Shown: positions 42,831 to 52,657, counted from the stretch's first letter. The stretch is 64,000 nt of DNA from Peptoniphilus lacydonensis (GCF_900106515.1 NZ_FNWF01000002.1:278001-342000); one strand, 5' to 3'. A program made the numbers and translations. The notes: generated by a model not told the origin, from the letters alone.

Positions 42831-44495
42831 TTATTCTAATGAAATAATATAATAATAAATAGGTTGATCACCTTTTATCACATCAATGTCAATATCTGGA
42901 TATTTTTCTTCAATTGCTTCTTGTACCTTTTCTGCATCTTCTTCTTTCACGTCTTCCCCATAAAATAAAGTTACAAGAGAAATATCCTCGTTCATAAGTT
43001 TTTCCACAGTTTCAACTACAACATCATTTACTTTTTTTCCACTTGAAACAATGTCCTTTGAAGCAATACCAATTATGTCATCTTTGTGAATTTCTTTTTC
43101 ACCCATTGTAGTATCACGAACGGCATAAGTTACAGAAGCGTCAATTACACTTCCTATTGCGTCTATCATATTTTCTTTATTTTCTTCCTTTGAAGCATTT
43201 TCACTAAATGCGAGCATCGCAGCAATACCTTGTGGCACAGATTTGGATGGAATCACAATTATTTCCCTATCTGAAATATCTCTAGCTTGTTCTGCAGATA
43301 AAATTATGTTGCTATTATTTGGAATTAGATAAATTACTTTCCCGCCAACTTTATCTACTCCCTTTAACAAATCTTCTGTCGACGGATTCATTGTCTGTCC
43401 GCCAGCTACAACATAATCGACTCCAAGAGATTTAAAAGTTTCAGTCATTCCACTGCCCATAGAAACAGTTATAAAAGAATAATCCTTTTCTTTTATTGTT
43501 TCTTCCTCTTCTTCTCTCTTTTTAGCTTCAAGGACTTCGCTGTCATCAAACAAAATTTCCCTATGTTGATATCTCATGTTGTCAATTTTTATATCTTGAA
43601 GAAGACCAAGCTCGCAAGCATGTTGCAAAACAATTCCAGGATCATTTGTGTGAACATGAACTTTAATAATGTGACTTCCGCCACCACCCACAACAAGAAG
43701 ACAATCTCCAAGAGGAGAAATTTTTTCTCTAAAAGCATCTATATCTTCATAATCTGTATTAATAATAAACTCAGTGCAATATCCATATTTAAGAGATTTA
43801 TCAGCCTCTGTAAATTGAATTTCCTTTTGTGCTTTTCTCTTTAAAGTTTCATCTTCACTTTGGTCATCAATATTTTCTCCCTTTAAAACTTTAAGTGCAC
43901 CTTCGAGCAAAACGACAAGACCTTTTCCGCCTGCATCAACTACTCCTGCTTCTTTTAGTACAGAAAGATGATTTGGCGTGTTATCAAGAGATTTATTTGC
44001 TTCTACAATTACATCTTCTAAAAATAAAACTATATCTTCAGACTTTTTATAATGTCTAATTGCAAAATCAGCAGTTTCTCTTCCAACTGTCAAAATTGTT
44101 CCCTCAATAGGCTTCATAACAGCTTTATAAGTAGTTTCACTCGCTTTTTTAAAAGCATGAGCAACATCAGAAGTACTGGCTTCATCACATTCATCTAGAC
44201 CTTCGGCAAAACCTCTTAAAAGTTGAGAAAGAATTACGCCACTATTACCTCTTGCTCCCATAAGTGCTCCACGAGCAGCCGCAGATGAAACATCACTTAC
44301 CGAAAATTCACCTTCTAAACCATCAATTTGTTTTAAGGCAGATTTTGAGGTAAGGCTCATATTTGTTCCTGTATCTCCGTCTGGAACAGGAAACACATTT
44401 AGAGCATTGACCTCTTCCTTTCTGGATATTAGATAATTTACAGCCCCTTTAAAAACTTCTCTTAACAAAGGACCATTAATTTTATTTATTTCCAA
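42831..44495 (-). CDS. fakA: Fatty acid kinase FakA (YloV, DAK2/DhaL domain)
   Basis: Phosphorylates fatty acids held by DegV/FakB proteins so that they can enter phospholipid synthesis. Residues 1-200 are the DhaL-type kinase domain with FPVPDGDTGTNMSLT and GARGNSGVILSQLLRG, which bind Mg-ATP. A middle domain follows (YCTEFIINTD), and a C-terminal DegV-like domain (VAGGQTMNPSTEDLL). The 554-residue length is typical. It lies 13 bases after the yloU gene. The DegV-like gene at 4109-4942 may be a partner. Confidence 0.95.
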   Translation of the reverse strand: MEINKINGPLLREVFKGAVNYLISRKEEVNALNVFPVPDGDTGTNMSLTSKSALKQIDGLEGEFSVSDVSSAAARGALMGARGNSGVILSQLLRGFAEGLDECDEASTSDVAHAFKKASETTYKAVMKPIEGTILTVGRETADFAIRHYKKSEDIVLFLEDVIVEANKSLDNTPNHLSVLKEAGVVDAGGKGLVVLLEGALKVLKGENIDDQSEDETLKRKAQKEIQFTEADKSLKYGYCTEFIINTDYEDIDAFREKISPLGDCLLVVGGGGSHIIKVHVHTNDPGIVLQHACELGLLQDIKIDNMRYQHREILFDDSEVLEAKKREEEEETIKEKDYSFITVSMGSGMTETFKSLGVDYVVAGGQTMNPSTEDLLKGVDKVGGKVIYLIPNNSNIILSAEQARDISDREIIVIPSKSVPQGIAAMLAFSENASKEENKENMIDAIGSVIDASVTYAVRDTTMGEKEIHKDDIIGIASKDIVSSGKKVNDVVVETVEKLMNEDISLVTLFYGEDVKEEDAEKVQEAIEEKYPDIDIDVIKGDQPIYYYIISLE

Positions 44496-44508
44496 AATCT
44501 TACCTCCA

Positions 44509-44862
44509 CTACTTCAGTCTAATACCTTCCACCAAGACTTCAATATTATCTACTTCAAGTCCTGTCAAATTTTGAATATTAAACTTAACTCTTTCTATAA
44601 TATTTTCACCAACAGTAGAAATCTTCACTCCATATTCTAGAATTACGTGAAGTTCTATTCTGATTTCATTTTCTTCAGTATTTACAACTATTCCCTTTGA
44701 AAGATTTTCGAATCTCAAAAGCTCAAAAATACCATCTGCGGCATTTTTTGATGCCATTCCAACAATTCCGTAACTTTCCATAGCTGAAATTCCAGCTATA
44801 TTTGCAAGTACGCTATCCTCTATTACAATATTTCCAAGTTCTCTATTAATAATTGCCGGCAT
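44509..44862 (-). CDS. Asp23/Gls24-family protein, YloU type
   Basis: A 117-residue, stand-alone Asp23 domain (VIEDSVLANIAGISAMESYGIVGM; IRIELHVILEYGVKI; VEGIRLK at the end). This short form is the one found before fakA in most Firmicutes and is distinct from the longer, coil-bearing Asp23 at 34416. Its function is unknown; the constant link with fakA suggests a role in lipid or envelope balance. AAGGAGGTG precedes the ATG, and it is the first gene of the run to coaD. Confidence 0.93.
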   Translation of the reverse strand: MPAIINRELGNIVIEDSVLANIAGISAMESYGIVGMASKNAADGIFELLRFENLSKGIVVNTEENEIRIELHVILEYGVKISTVGENIIERVKFNIQNLTGLEVDNIEVLVEGIRLK

Positions 44863-44885
44863 TAGGGCACCTCCTTATCTTTTTT

Positions 44886-44894
44886 ATTATATCA
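44886..44894 (-). promoter_or_regulatory. Extended -10 promoter of yloU-fakA
   Basis: On the minus strand TGATATAAT lies 24 bases before the ATG, with TGTTAA 17 bases further as a poor -35. Confidence 0.5.
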
Positions 44895-44981
44895 GAAATT
44901 TTAAAAGATTAACAGAATTTGAGGAATTACTTTGTAAAAAATAATAAATTAGTGTAAAATAAAAACATATCGAAAAAATAT

Positions 44982-45010
44982 TTGCACTTAGCAACAATTT
45001 TTGATAAAAT
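44982..45010 (+). promoter_or_regulatory. Promoter of rpmB
   Basis: TTGCAC and TAAAAT are spaced by exactly 17 bases; transcription should start about 25 bases before the ATG. Confidence 0.7.
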
Positions 45011-45042
45011 ATTGTTTGCTTAATAACTAAAGGAGGTGCGTT

Positions 45043-45234
45043 ATGGCTAAAAGATGTGAAATTTGTGGAAAAGAAAAAACATTTGGAAATAAAATTTCTT
45101 TCTCTCACTCTCGTTCTAACAGAAGCTGGTCTCCTAACCTTAGAAAAGTTAAAGCTATCGTTAATGGATCACCTAAAAGAATATATGTGTGCACTAGATG
45201 TTTAAGATCTGGTAAAGTTGAAAGAGCTATATAA
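45043..45234 (+). CDS. rpmB: 50S ribosomal protein L28
   Basis: A 63-residue basic ribosomal protein. MAKRCEICGKEKTFGNK and a second CTRC pair give the four-cysteine zinc form of L28, and SHSRSNRSWSPNLRKV is the conserved core. Zinc-dependent L28 often has a zinc-free paralogue elsewhere in a genome; only this form is in the window. It has a near-perfect AAAGGAGGTG site. It is a lone plus-strand gene between two minus-strand operons, its usual position next to the prkC and yloU loci in Firmicutes. Confidence 0.98.
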   Translation: MAKRCEICGKEKTFGNKISFSHSRSNRSWSPNLRKVKAIVNGSPKRIYVCTRCLRSGKVERAI

Positions 45235-45237
45235 ATT

Positions 45238-45263
45238 AGGGTCTTAAAAAAAGATCCTTTTTT
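45238..45263 (+). terminator. Terminator of rpmB
   Basis: GGGTCTT pairs with AAGATCC (one wobble) and is followed by six T's, immediately after the stop codon. Confidence 0.8.
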
Positions 45264-45361
45264 ATACTCCAATTTTCAAAATCTTTATTTTTAATTTAAT
45301 TACATAGTATTTTAATCTTCCAAATTTATTGGGGGATTTTTTAATTTATATAAAAATCAAT

Positions 45362-45392
45362 AAAAAAGTTGTGCTTAAAAGTAACACAACTT
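45362..45392 (-). terminator. Terminator of the rlmN-thiN operon
   Basis: On the minus strand a perfect stem AAGTTGTG / CACAACTT with an 11-base loop is followed by six T's. Confidence 0.88.
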
Positions 45393-45411
45393 CAAACAAA
45401 TTTATTTAGTT

Positions 45412-46050
45412 TTAATCTATGGACTTAATTATAAAAGCAGAACCACTATTTATTATAATAGTTGCCTCATCTTCTAAGATTTCATTGCTCACTGCACGAC
45501 CTGGATTGTAATTATTTATTTTCAAATTTTCAACTTCATAAAAAAGTCCTTTTGTAGAAAAATTTAAAGATTCTCCTGCATTTATTAGAGAAAAATATTT
45601 TTTGTCTGACTTTTTAAATTTATATTCTCCTTCTTTAACATAAATCACTTCATTATTGTCATCAATTATTTTTGCACAAATTCCTTTATTATAAAGTTTT
45701 TTTAGAAGAAAAAGATTCGCTAATTCGTGATCAAGCCTTGTCCCAAGTGCCCCTAAAATCACTATGTCCTCATATTTCTCATTAATCAAATAATTAATGC
45801 ATAATTCTGTGTCAGTCGCTGCTTTTTGCGAAGGAAATTTTAAAAATTTTATATTGTTTTCTCTAACATATTTAAGAGATTCATTTCCAATGGAATCTAA
45901 ATCCCCTAGTAAAAGATCCCCCTTTAAATTATATTTTCTAAGAAGTCTTGCACCTCCATCTGCAACTAAAACAAAACGATTCTTTTTATACTTTTTTATT
46001 AAATCTTTGGAAACCTCTCTACCACCAGTTATTAAAAGAGCTCTTTTCAT
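45412..46050 (-). CDS. thiN: Thiamine pyrophosphokinase
   Basis: Makes thiamine diphosphate from thiamine and ATP. The 212-residue protein shows VADGGARLLRKY, GDLDSI, the typical ATDTELCINYL, and LGALGTRLDHELANL in order, as in ThiN/YloS. It overlaps rpe by four bases (ATGA) and is the last gene of rlmN-prpC-prkC-rsgA-rpe-thiN, the same order as in Bacillus. Confidence 0.95.
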   Translation of the reverse strand: MKRALLITGGREVSKDLIKKYKKNRFVLVADGGARLLRKYNLKGDLLLGDLDSIGNESLKYVRENNIKFLKFPSQKAATDTELCINYLINEKYEDIVILGALGTRLDHELANLFLLKKLYNKGICAKIIDDNNEVIYVKEGEYKFKKSDKKYFSLINAGESLNFSTKGLFYEVENLKINNYNPGRAVSNEILEDEATIIINSGSAFIIKSID

Positions 46051-46691
46051 AAAATTTCCTTAAAAGATTTTATATTTCCTCTAGTTTTATCTTTTTCAAA
46101 AATTGCAGACCCAGCAACTAGAATATCTGCTCCTGCATCCAAAATCTCTTTTGCATTATCAAGTTTTACTCCACCATCAACTTCAATTAAAGTTTCTAAA
46201 TTTCTTTTTTCAATTATTTTTTTTATCTCTTTAATTTTTCTAAGAGAAGATGGAATAAATTTTTGTCCACCAAAACCTGGATTTACACTCATTACAAGAA
46301 CTAAATCTAGTTTTTCCAAATTATAATCTAAAACTCCTAAGCTATCTCCAGGATTGAGTGCAAGCCCTGTTTTTTTACCAAAAGATCTTATTATAGATAA
46401 AGTTCTATCTAAATGTTTTGTTGTGCTTGGATGAATTGTAATAATATCTGAACCAGATTTTACAAATTCTTCAATATAATTTTCAGGTTTTTCAATCATA
46501 AGATGTGTATCAAAGGGTATTTCTGTTAAAGGTCTTAAACTTTTTACAATCCCTGGACCATAGGAAATATTTGGCACATAATTGCCATCCATTATGTCTA
46601 GATGAATGAAGTCGACTTTCTCCTCATTCAAAATTTTAAATTCTTTTTCTAAATTTGTAAAATCTGCTGAAAGTAGTGAAGGTGAAATCAT
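46047..46691 (-). CDS. rpe: Ribulose-phosphate 3-epimerase
   Basis: Pentose phosphate enzyme interconverting ribulose-5-P and xylulose-5-P. The TIM barrel markers are all visible: SPSLLSADF, HLDIMDGNYVPN (metal His/Asp), DTHLMIEKPE, VMSVNPGFGGQKF and EVDGGVKLDNA. The 214-residue length is standard. It begins one base inside the rsgA stop and overlaps thiN by four bases. Confidence 0.97.
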   Translation of the reverse strand: MISPSLLSADFTNLEKEFKILNEEKVDFIHLDIMDGNYVPNISYGPGIVKSLRPLTEIPFDTHLMIEKPENYIEEFVKSGSDIITIHPSTTKHLDRTLSIIRSFGKKTGLALNPGDSLGVLDYNLEKLDLVLVMSVNPGFGGQKFIPSSLRKIKEIKKIIEKRNLETLIEVDGGVKLDNAKEILDAGADILVAGSAIFEKDKTRGNIKSFKEIL

Positions 46692-47545
46692 TAGTATTCT
46701 CCTCTTTCTTTTAATTCATTGTAAATATACTTGTAATTTTCGTATCTTGACTTTTCTATCTGTCCCTTTTCAACTGCGTATTTTACAGCACATTTAGGTT
46801 CTTTTATATGATTACAATCGTTGAATTTACAATTACTATAATCTTTAAATTCTCTAAAATAATTTTTAAGTTCTTCCTTGTCTATATCTAATTTCAATGA
46901 AGAAAAACCTGGTGTATCGAAAATATAAATGTCATCTCCATATAAGATTTCTGTATGCCTAGTTGTATGTCTGCCTCTCTTAGTCTTTTCAGAAACTTTT
47001 CCAACTTCAACATCTCTATTTAAAATTAAAGATGTTATTGTAGATTTTCCAGCACCACTTACTCCACAAAAAGCAACAGTTTTTCCCTTTAAATATTTCT
47101 TTAACAAATTTACACTTTTCTCGTCATCTTTTGAAATCAAAAAAGTTTTAAATCCAGAATTTTTATAGATTTTTTCTAAATTATCTGCATCCTCTTTATT
47201 TAAATCACATTTATTAATTGCAATTGCAACATCAATTCCTTGGTGCTCTGCTTGTACTATAGTCTTATCTATTATCATAAAATTGTATTTTGGATCCATT
47301 ACTGGTATCACTATGAGAGCCAAATCTACATTGCTAACTTTTGGTCTTGTGAGTATATTTTTTCTGGGATATACTTTTTCAATATATCCCAGAGTTTTTT
47401 CTTCATATTTAAATTCTACATCATCGCCTACTATTGGTTCTACTTTTAAATGTCTAAAATTTCCTCTAGCTCTAGTTTCAAAAATTTTATCTCCAGACTT
47501 AATATAGTAAAATCCTCCAGTGAGCTTTATAATTTTTCCTATCAT
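46691..47545 (-). CDS. rsgA: Ribosome small-subunit GTPase RsgA
   Basis: Late-acting 30S assembly GTPase. An N-terminal OB domain (GKIIKLTGGFYYIK) is followed by a circularly permuted GTPase: NKCD (G4, INKCDL), GVSGAGKST (G1), a TTRH stretch (G2) and DTPGFSS (G3), then a C-terminal zinc motif with CNFNDC-like Cys/His (CKFNDCNHIKEPKCAV). The 284-residue length is typical. Its ATG shares a base with the prkC stop (TAATG), so it is coupled to the kinase. Confidence 0.97.
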   Translation of the reverse strand: MIGKIIKLTGGFYYIKSGDKIFETRARGNFRHLKVEPIVGDDVEFKYEEKTLGYIEKVYPRKNILTRPKVSNVDLALIVIPVMDPKYNFMIIDKTIVQAEHQGIDVAIAINKCDLNKEDADNLEKIYKNSGFKTFLISKDDEKSVNLLKKYLKGKTVAFCGVSGAGKSTITSLILNRDVEVGKVSEKTKRGRHTTRHTEILYGDDIYIFDTPGFSSLKLDIDKEELKNYFREFKDYSNCKFNDCNHIKEPKCAVKYAVEKGQIEKSRYENYKYIYNELKERGEY

Positions 47546-49521
47546 TATTTTATCGTCTCTGTTTTAGCAATATTGCCATCAACGTAAATATTGTATTCGC
47601 CTGGACCAATTAGTTCAACAGTTGTCGTTTCACCAGAATCTATATTGTAATTCCAAACAGACTGTGCACTAATTTTATTTCCCTTTGCATCTTTAACTCT
47701 TTCTGCAGTAACTTTGTGAGTTTCTCCATCATCGGGAACTTTAACTTTTACATTATTTACTTTATTGTATCCATTTTCATTTTCTTCAGTAGTATCTTCA
47801 TTTTCTTCTTCATCATCAGATGCACCCTTTGAAATATATAGAGTAACTGTTGAACCCTTTTCAACTGTTTCTCCTGCTTTAGGATCCATATCATAAACTT
47901 GTCCTTCGGCAACCTTATTGCTATTTCCATTTTCAATTACAACTGTAATTCCTAAACTCTTTAATTGATTTACAACTACGTCTTGATCCATTCCTTTGTA
48001 ATCGCTTAATACAACTGGAGTTTTGTCAACTCCTTTAGAAATTATAACCTTTACAGCTGTACCTCTCTTGACAGAATATCCTCCATCAGGATTTGAATAA
48101 ATAACTTTTCCTTCTTCAACTTCTTCATTAAATTCTTCTTCAACAGAACCGAGCTTTAATGAATTTTCTTTTAAAGTTTTTTCTGCTTCTTCCTGTGTAA
48201 GACCTTTTAATGGTGGAACTGGAACAGAATCTGGAAGTTCATTTATTGCTAGTTTAACAGTAGAGCCTTTTTCCACTTCGCTTCCCTTTTCTGGATTTTG
48301 TTCCAAGACAACTCCATCTGGTTTATTTTCATCTTCTACTGTACTTACATCTAATACAAGACCTTGTGCTTCAATTAATTCTTTTGCTTCTTCTCTAGTT
48401 TTTCCTATATAATTTTCTACAACAATTTTTTCAACTTTATCATCACTTTTCATTCCTTTAATAGCCTTTGGCACTACGTAAATTAGAAGAGCAATAATAA
48501 TTATTGCCGAAAAAACTCCAAGTATTGCAGGTGCAACTGATTTTTTCTTTTTTACAACTTTTTTTGGTTTGCTTTTTTTATTATTATCTGTTCTTTTTAA
48601 ATTATTTCTTTCCGATCTTCTACTTATTGGTGGTGTAACAACAGTTCTATCATCATCTTCTTCATAACTTCTATTTACAGTAAAAGTTTTTGCACCAATA
48701 GTATAATCCTTAATATCTCTAATTAAATCAAAAACATCTTCGTATCTATCATTTGGATCTTTTTCTGTCATCTTTAAAACAAGTGCATCAACAGAAGGAT
48801 CTATACTTTTTATATAATCAGAAGGCTTTGGCATCTGTGATTGAACTTGCATAAGTGCAACAGAAACAGGATTGTCTGCATCAAAAGGAAGTCTTCCTGT
48901 CAACATCTCAAAAAGAACAATTCCAAGAGAATAAATATCCGATCTATTGTCAACTTTAGCTCCTCTTGCTTGTTCTGGTGAAAAATAATGGACAGACCCC
49001 ATTACAGCATTAGTCGCAGTTACAGTAGTGTTGTCTGCTACTCTTGCAATTCCAAAGTCTGTAACTTTTATTCTATCATCTCTAGTTACCATTATATTTT
49101 GTGACTTGATATCTCTATGGACAATATGTTTTGAATGGGCAACTTTTAATGCTTCTGCAATTTGAATACAATAATTTAAAGCTCTCTTTTCAGAAAGTCT
49201 ACCTTCGTCATTTATTAAATCTTTTAAAGTTTTACCATCAATATATTCCATTACAATGTAGTGAACTTCTTTGTCATCTATTTTCTCAGTTCCAACATCA
49301 TAAATACTTACAATGTTTGGATGAGAAATGCTCGCAGCAGCAAGAGATTCTCTCTTAAACTTCCTTATAAAGTTATTATCCTCATTGTACTCCAATTTCA
49401 AAACTTTTATGGCAACAATTCTATCTAACTTTCTATCGTGAGCTTTAAAAACATTGCCCATGCCGCCTGTTCCGATCTTTTCTAATATTTCATATCTATT
49501 TGCTAAAATTTTATTTATCAT
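47545..49521 (-). CDS. prkC: PASTA-domain Ser/Thr protein kinase (PrkC/Stk1)
   Basis: Membrane sensor kinase that reads muropeptides or lipid II and phosphorylates cell-wall and translation targets. Residues 1-270 are the kinase: GTGGMGNVFKA, VAIKVLK, HRDIKSQNIM, TDFGIAR. A basic linker leads to one membrane helix near residues 338-360, then three extracellular PASTA domains (starting at about 370, 440 and 508) and a short Asp/Glu-rich and beta-rich tail. I start at 49521, behind AGGTG. It lies seven bases after its phosphatase prpC, the usual on/off pair. Confidence 0.96.
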   Translation of the reverse strand: MINKILANRYEILEKIGTGGMGNVFKAHDRKLDRIVAIKVLKLEYNEDNNFIRKFKRESLAAASISHPNIVSIYDVGTEKIDDKEVHYIVMEYIDGKTLKDLINDEGRLSEKRALNYCIQIAEALKVAHSKHIVHRDIKSQNIMVTRDDRIKVTDFGIARVADNTTVTATNAVMGSVHYFSPEQARGAKVDNRSDIYSLGIVLFEMLTGRLPFDADNPVSVALMQVQSQMPKPSDYIKSIDPSVDALVLKMTEKDPNDRYEDVFDLIRDIKDYTIGAKTFTVNRSYEEDDDRTVVTPPISRRSERNNLKRTDNNKKSKPKKVVKKKKSVAPAILGVFSAIIIIALLIYVVPKAIKGMKSDDKVEKIVVENYIGKTREEAKELIEAQGLVLDVSTVEDENKPDGVVLEQNPEKGSEVEKGSTVKLAINELPDSVPVPPLKGLTQEEAEKTLKENSLKLGSVEEEFNEEVEEGKVIYSNPDGGYSVKRGTAVKVIISKGVDKTPVVLSDYKGMDQDVVVNQLKSLGITVVIENGNSNKVAEGQVYDMDPKAGETVEKGSTVTLYISKGASDDEEENEDTTEENENGYNKVNNVKVKVPDDGETHKVTAERVKDAKGNKISAQSVWNYNIDSGETTTVELIGPGEYNIYVDGNIAKTETIK

Positions 49522-49528
49522 TGTACAC

Positions 49529-50245
49529 CTACTCATTAAATATTAAAATAAATGTAATATTATCTAAGCCACCATTTTCTAGTGCAAGATTAAGAAGAAC
49601 ATCCTTTGCAACTTCTGGAGTATTCTCTTTTACTATTTTAAAAATTTCTTCATCAGAAATCATATTTGTAAGCCCATCAGAGCAAAATAAAAATATGTCA
49701 TCTTTTTCTATTTTCAAGGTATTGACATAAACATCCAAAGTTTCTGTGGTTCCAAGAGCTTTTGTAAGTACATTTTTCTTGGGATGATTTTTCGCTTCTT
49801 CTTCAGTTATATCTCCTATTTCGATTAAGTAATTTACAAAGGAATCATCCCTTGTCAACTGTTCAATACCTTTATTTATTTTATAAATTCTTGAATCTCC
49901 AATATTAGAATACACTAAAACATCTTCAAGAACAAAACCAGCTGAAACTGTTGTCCCCATGCCTCTGTAATCTTCATTGTTTTCTGAACTTTCAAAAATT
50001 TCTTTATTTGCATTTTTTATTGAAGACGATAAAATCTCTATTACATCTTCCGTCTTTCTTATATTTTTATTTTTTTTGAAATGTGACGCTATAATATCGG
50101 TTGCCATTTTGGAAGCTTTTTCACCCGCCAAATGGCCGCCCATTCCATCAGCTAATATATATAAATTTTTTGAATCATTCACAAAATAACTGTCTTCATT
50201 ATTTTTTCTATAATTTCCAACATTTGTTGCTGACACTACTCTCAT
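49529..50245 (-). CDS. prpC: PP2C-type Ser/Thr phosphatase (PrpC/Stp)
   Basis: Metal-dependent phosphatase that reverses PrkC phosphorylation. The 238-residue protein has NEDSYFV, LADGMGGHLAGEKAS, GMGTTVSAGFV, NIGDSRIYK, LFCSDGLTNMI and NGGLDNITFILI, covering the metal-binding aspartates of PPM phosphatases. Its start shares a base with the rlmN stop and its stop lies seven bases before prkC. Confidence 0.96.
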   Translation of the reverse strand: MRVVSATNVGNYRKNNEDSYFVNDSKNLYILADGMGGHLAGEKASKMATDIIASHFKKNKNIRKTEDVIEILSSSIKNANKEIFESSENNEDYRGMGTTVSAGFVLEDVLVYSNIGDSRIYKINKGIEQLTRDDSFVNYLIEIGDITEEEAKNHPKKNVLTKALGTTETLDVYVNTLKIEKDDIFLFCSDGLTNMISDEEIFKIVKENTPEVAKDVLLNLALENGGLDNITFILIFNE

Positions 50246-51264
50246 TATTTCACCTCAACTTTGCGCCTTAGTTGTCCACAAGAAGCGCTAATGTCCTTCC
50301 CAAGTTCTCTTCTAATAGTCACATTAAAACCTTTTTTTTCAAGTTTAGTCTTAAACTCTATTATCTCAAACTTAGAAGGTCTTTTTTCATCAAATTCATC
50401 AATAGGATTAAGTGGTATTAAATTAATATTACATTTAATATTTTTAGCAAAATCATAAATTTCTTCTACGTTTTTATCATTATCATTTTGATTTCTTATA
50501 AGGGTGTACTCGAAAGTAATCCTATTGTTTGTCTTGTTAACATAATATTCCAAAGAATCCTTTAATTCTTTTAAATTATACCTTTTATTTATTGGCATTA
50601 AACTAGATCTCTCAAAATCGTTTGTTTGATGCAAACTTACGGCAAGATTTATTGGAATGTTTAAATCAGCCAATTCATAAATTTTATCTGCAACTCCACA
50701 AGTCGAAATTGTTATATTTCTATAACTTGTATTGTGCCCCTTTTCATCGTGTAGAATTTTAATAAATCTTATAACTTCATCAAAATTGTCAAGCGGCTCT
50801 CCACTTCCCATTAAAATAAAATTTGAAACCTTTATATTTAATTTATTTTCAATTTCATAAATCTCTCTTAGCATCTCTGCTGCAGTTAAATTTCTAATAA
50901 GTCCGCTTTTTGTTGAAGCACAAAAATCACATCCCATTCTACATCCAACTTGAGTAGAAATACACTGAGCATAGCCATATTTGTACCTCATTAAAACTCC
51001 TTCAATTAAATTTTTATCTTTTAATTTAAATAGAAACTTTTTAGTATCATCAAGCTTCGAATCATAAATTTTATAAATTTCTGTATTATTTATTTCTTCC
51101 TTTTCTATTATAGAGAGAGCCTTCGCCGAAAGATTTGAATTTTCTACATCAATCCTCTTTTTATCATGAAAAAATGTAAAAAGTTGTGTCCCTCTAAAAG
51201 ACTTTTCACCATTCTTTTCAAAAAAATCGCAAAGTTCATCTAAGTACATAGAATTTAATTCCAT
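50245..51264 (-). CDS. rlmN: 23S rRNA/tRNA adenine-C2 methyltransferase RlmN
   Basis: Radical SAM enzyme that methylates C2 of A2503 in 23S rRNA and A37 of some tRNAs. The 339-residue protein has the CxxxCxxC cluster motif CRMGCDFC, GSGEPLDN, TISTCGV, SLHQTND and the C-terminal catalytic ASCGQLRRK. It fits the order rlmN-prpC-prkC-rsgA. It is preceded by the rsmB terminator and probably has its own promoter in the 94-base gap, which I cannot locate confidently. Confidence 0.96.
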   Translation of the reverse strand: MELNSMYLDELCDFFEKNGEKSFRGTQLFTFFHDKKRIDVENSNLSAKALSIIEKEEINNTEIYKIYDSKLDDTKKFLFKLKDKNLIEGVLMRYKYGYAQCISTQVGCRMGCDFCASTKSGLIRNLTAAEMLREIYEIENKLNIKVSNFILMGSGEPLDNFDEVIRFIKILHDEKGHNTSYRNITISTCGVADKIYELADLNIPINLAVSLHQTNDFERSSLMPINKRYNLKELKDSLEYYVNKTNNRITFEYTLIRNQNDNDKNVEEIYDFAKNIKCNINLIPLNPIDEFDEKRPSKFEIIEFKTKLEKKGFNVTIRRELGKDISASCGQLRRKVEVK

Positions 51265-51341
51265 TAAATCACCTATTCATTTATTTATTATATCATTAGA
51301 TATGAACAATAAAAATAGATTTAATAAAATTAATTATATAC

Positions 51342-51366
51342 AAAAAAGGCTGTGAAAATCACAACC
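51342..51366 (-). terminator. Terminator overlapping the rsmB stop
   Basis: On the minus strand GGTTGTGA pairs with TCACAGCC (one mismatch) around a three-base loop, followed by six T's. Confidence 0.75.
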
Positions 51367-52657
51367 CAATTTTTTCTAGAAGTACAATTGAAAATCCATC
51401 TGTATCATCAACAGAAGGAAATAATTTTAAAACTTCTTTATTTCTTAATTTTTTTATTTTAAAATTTTCATTTTCTTCTAAAAATTTATAGACTACATCT
51501 TCATTTTCTATTTTTGAAAGAGAACAAGTAGAATATACTAAATGTCCACCCAACTTTAAATAATTTTTTGCATTTCCTAAAATTTTAATTTGAATTTCTG
51601 AAAGATTTTTTAAATCTTTTATGTCCTTATTCCACTTTATATCAGGTTTTTTTCTATAAAGTCCCGTTCCAGAGCAAGGTGCATCCACTAATACATAATC
51701 AAATTTATCCAAAAAATCTTTATTTAAAATTTCTGCATCATTTATAAATGTTTTTATGTTTTTAACGCCAAGCCTTCTTGCGTTTTCTTCAATTAATTTA
51801 ATCTTCTTTTTTGACTTATCACAAGCTACTATTTCTCCTGTATTTTCCATTATTTCAGCAAGATGAGTGCTCTTGCCACCTGGCGCTGCGCATAAATCTA
51901 AAACTTTTGAGTCTTTACTTGGATTTAAAAAAGTTGAAACTAAAATAGATCCCAAATCTTGAACATAAAATTCTCCATTTTCAAAATATTTTGTATCAAT
52001 AATTCCCCTTGGATTTAAAATATTTATCGCATTCTTAAAATTTGTATCTTCTATCTCAAATCCATCATTAGTTAAACTTTTTATCAATTCTTCTCTATTT
52101 GTCTTTAAAGTATTTACTCTAATCGTAAAAGAAGGCTTTTCATTATTTGCCTTCAAAAGCTTTTTCGTAAAGTCTTCTCCATAATTATTATAAAAATACT
52201 CTGTATAAAATTTTGGATGAGAATAAAATGTAGACAAATTGTCTATACTGTTTTTTATCTTTACTTGTGGTACATCTTCTTTTGAAATAGCTCTAAGAAT
52301 TCCATTTGTAAAAGCTATCGATCCCTTATTTCCATAAATTTTTGCAAGATTAACAGATTCATCTACAATAGAATATTCTGGAACTTTGTCCAAAAAATAC
52401 ATCTGATAAATTGCCATTTCTAAAATAGAAAGAATTATCCTGTGAATTCTATTAAATTTTATTTTAGAATTTATTTTTATCACATAATCTAAATAACTTC
52501 TATTGCGAACTACTCCTGTAGTTATCTCCTTTACAAAATTATAATCCCTCTCATCAATTCTTGATTTCTTTAAAATTTCAAGAGATTCTTCTAAAAATGC
52601 CCCCTTATAGAGGACATCGTTAAGTATTAATAATGCTTTTTCTCTTGTGCTTTTCAT
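51359..52657 (-). CDS. rsmB: 16S rRNA (cytosine-967-C5)-methyltransferase
   Basis: A 432-residue SAM methyltransferase with an N-terminal NusB-like RNA-binding domain (TREKALLILNDVLYKG) and a catalytic domain: DLCAAPGGKSTHLAE (SAM), VDAPCSGTGLYRKKPDIKW (motif IV with Cys) and YSTCSLSKIENEDVV (catalytic Cys). The ATG at 52657 overlaps the stop of the metallopeptidase by one base (TGATG). The family standard is about 430-450 residues. Confidence 0.95.
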   Translation of the reverse strand: MKSTREKALLILNDVLYKGAFLEESLEILKKSRIDERDYNFVKEITTGVVRNRSYLDYVIKINSKIKFNRIHRIILSILEMAIYQMYFLDKVPEYSIVDESVNLAKIYGNKGSIAFTNGILRAISKEDVPQVKIKNSIDNLSTFYSHPKFYTEYFYNNYGEDFTKKLLKANNEKPSFTIRVNTLKTNREELIKSLTNDGFEIEDTNFKNAINILNPRGIIDTKYFENGEFYVQDLGSILVSTFLNPSKDSKVLDLCAAPGGKSTHLAEIMENTGEIVACDKSKKKIKLIEENARRLGVKNIKTFINDAEILNKDFLDKFDYVLVDAPCSGTGLYRKKPDIKWNKDIKDLKNLSEIQIKILGNAKNYLKLGGHLVYSTCSLSKIENEDVVYKFLEENENFKIKKLRNKEVLKLFPSVDDTDGFSIVLLEKIGL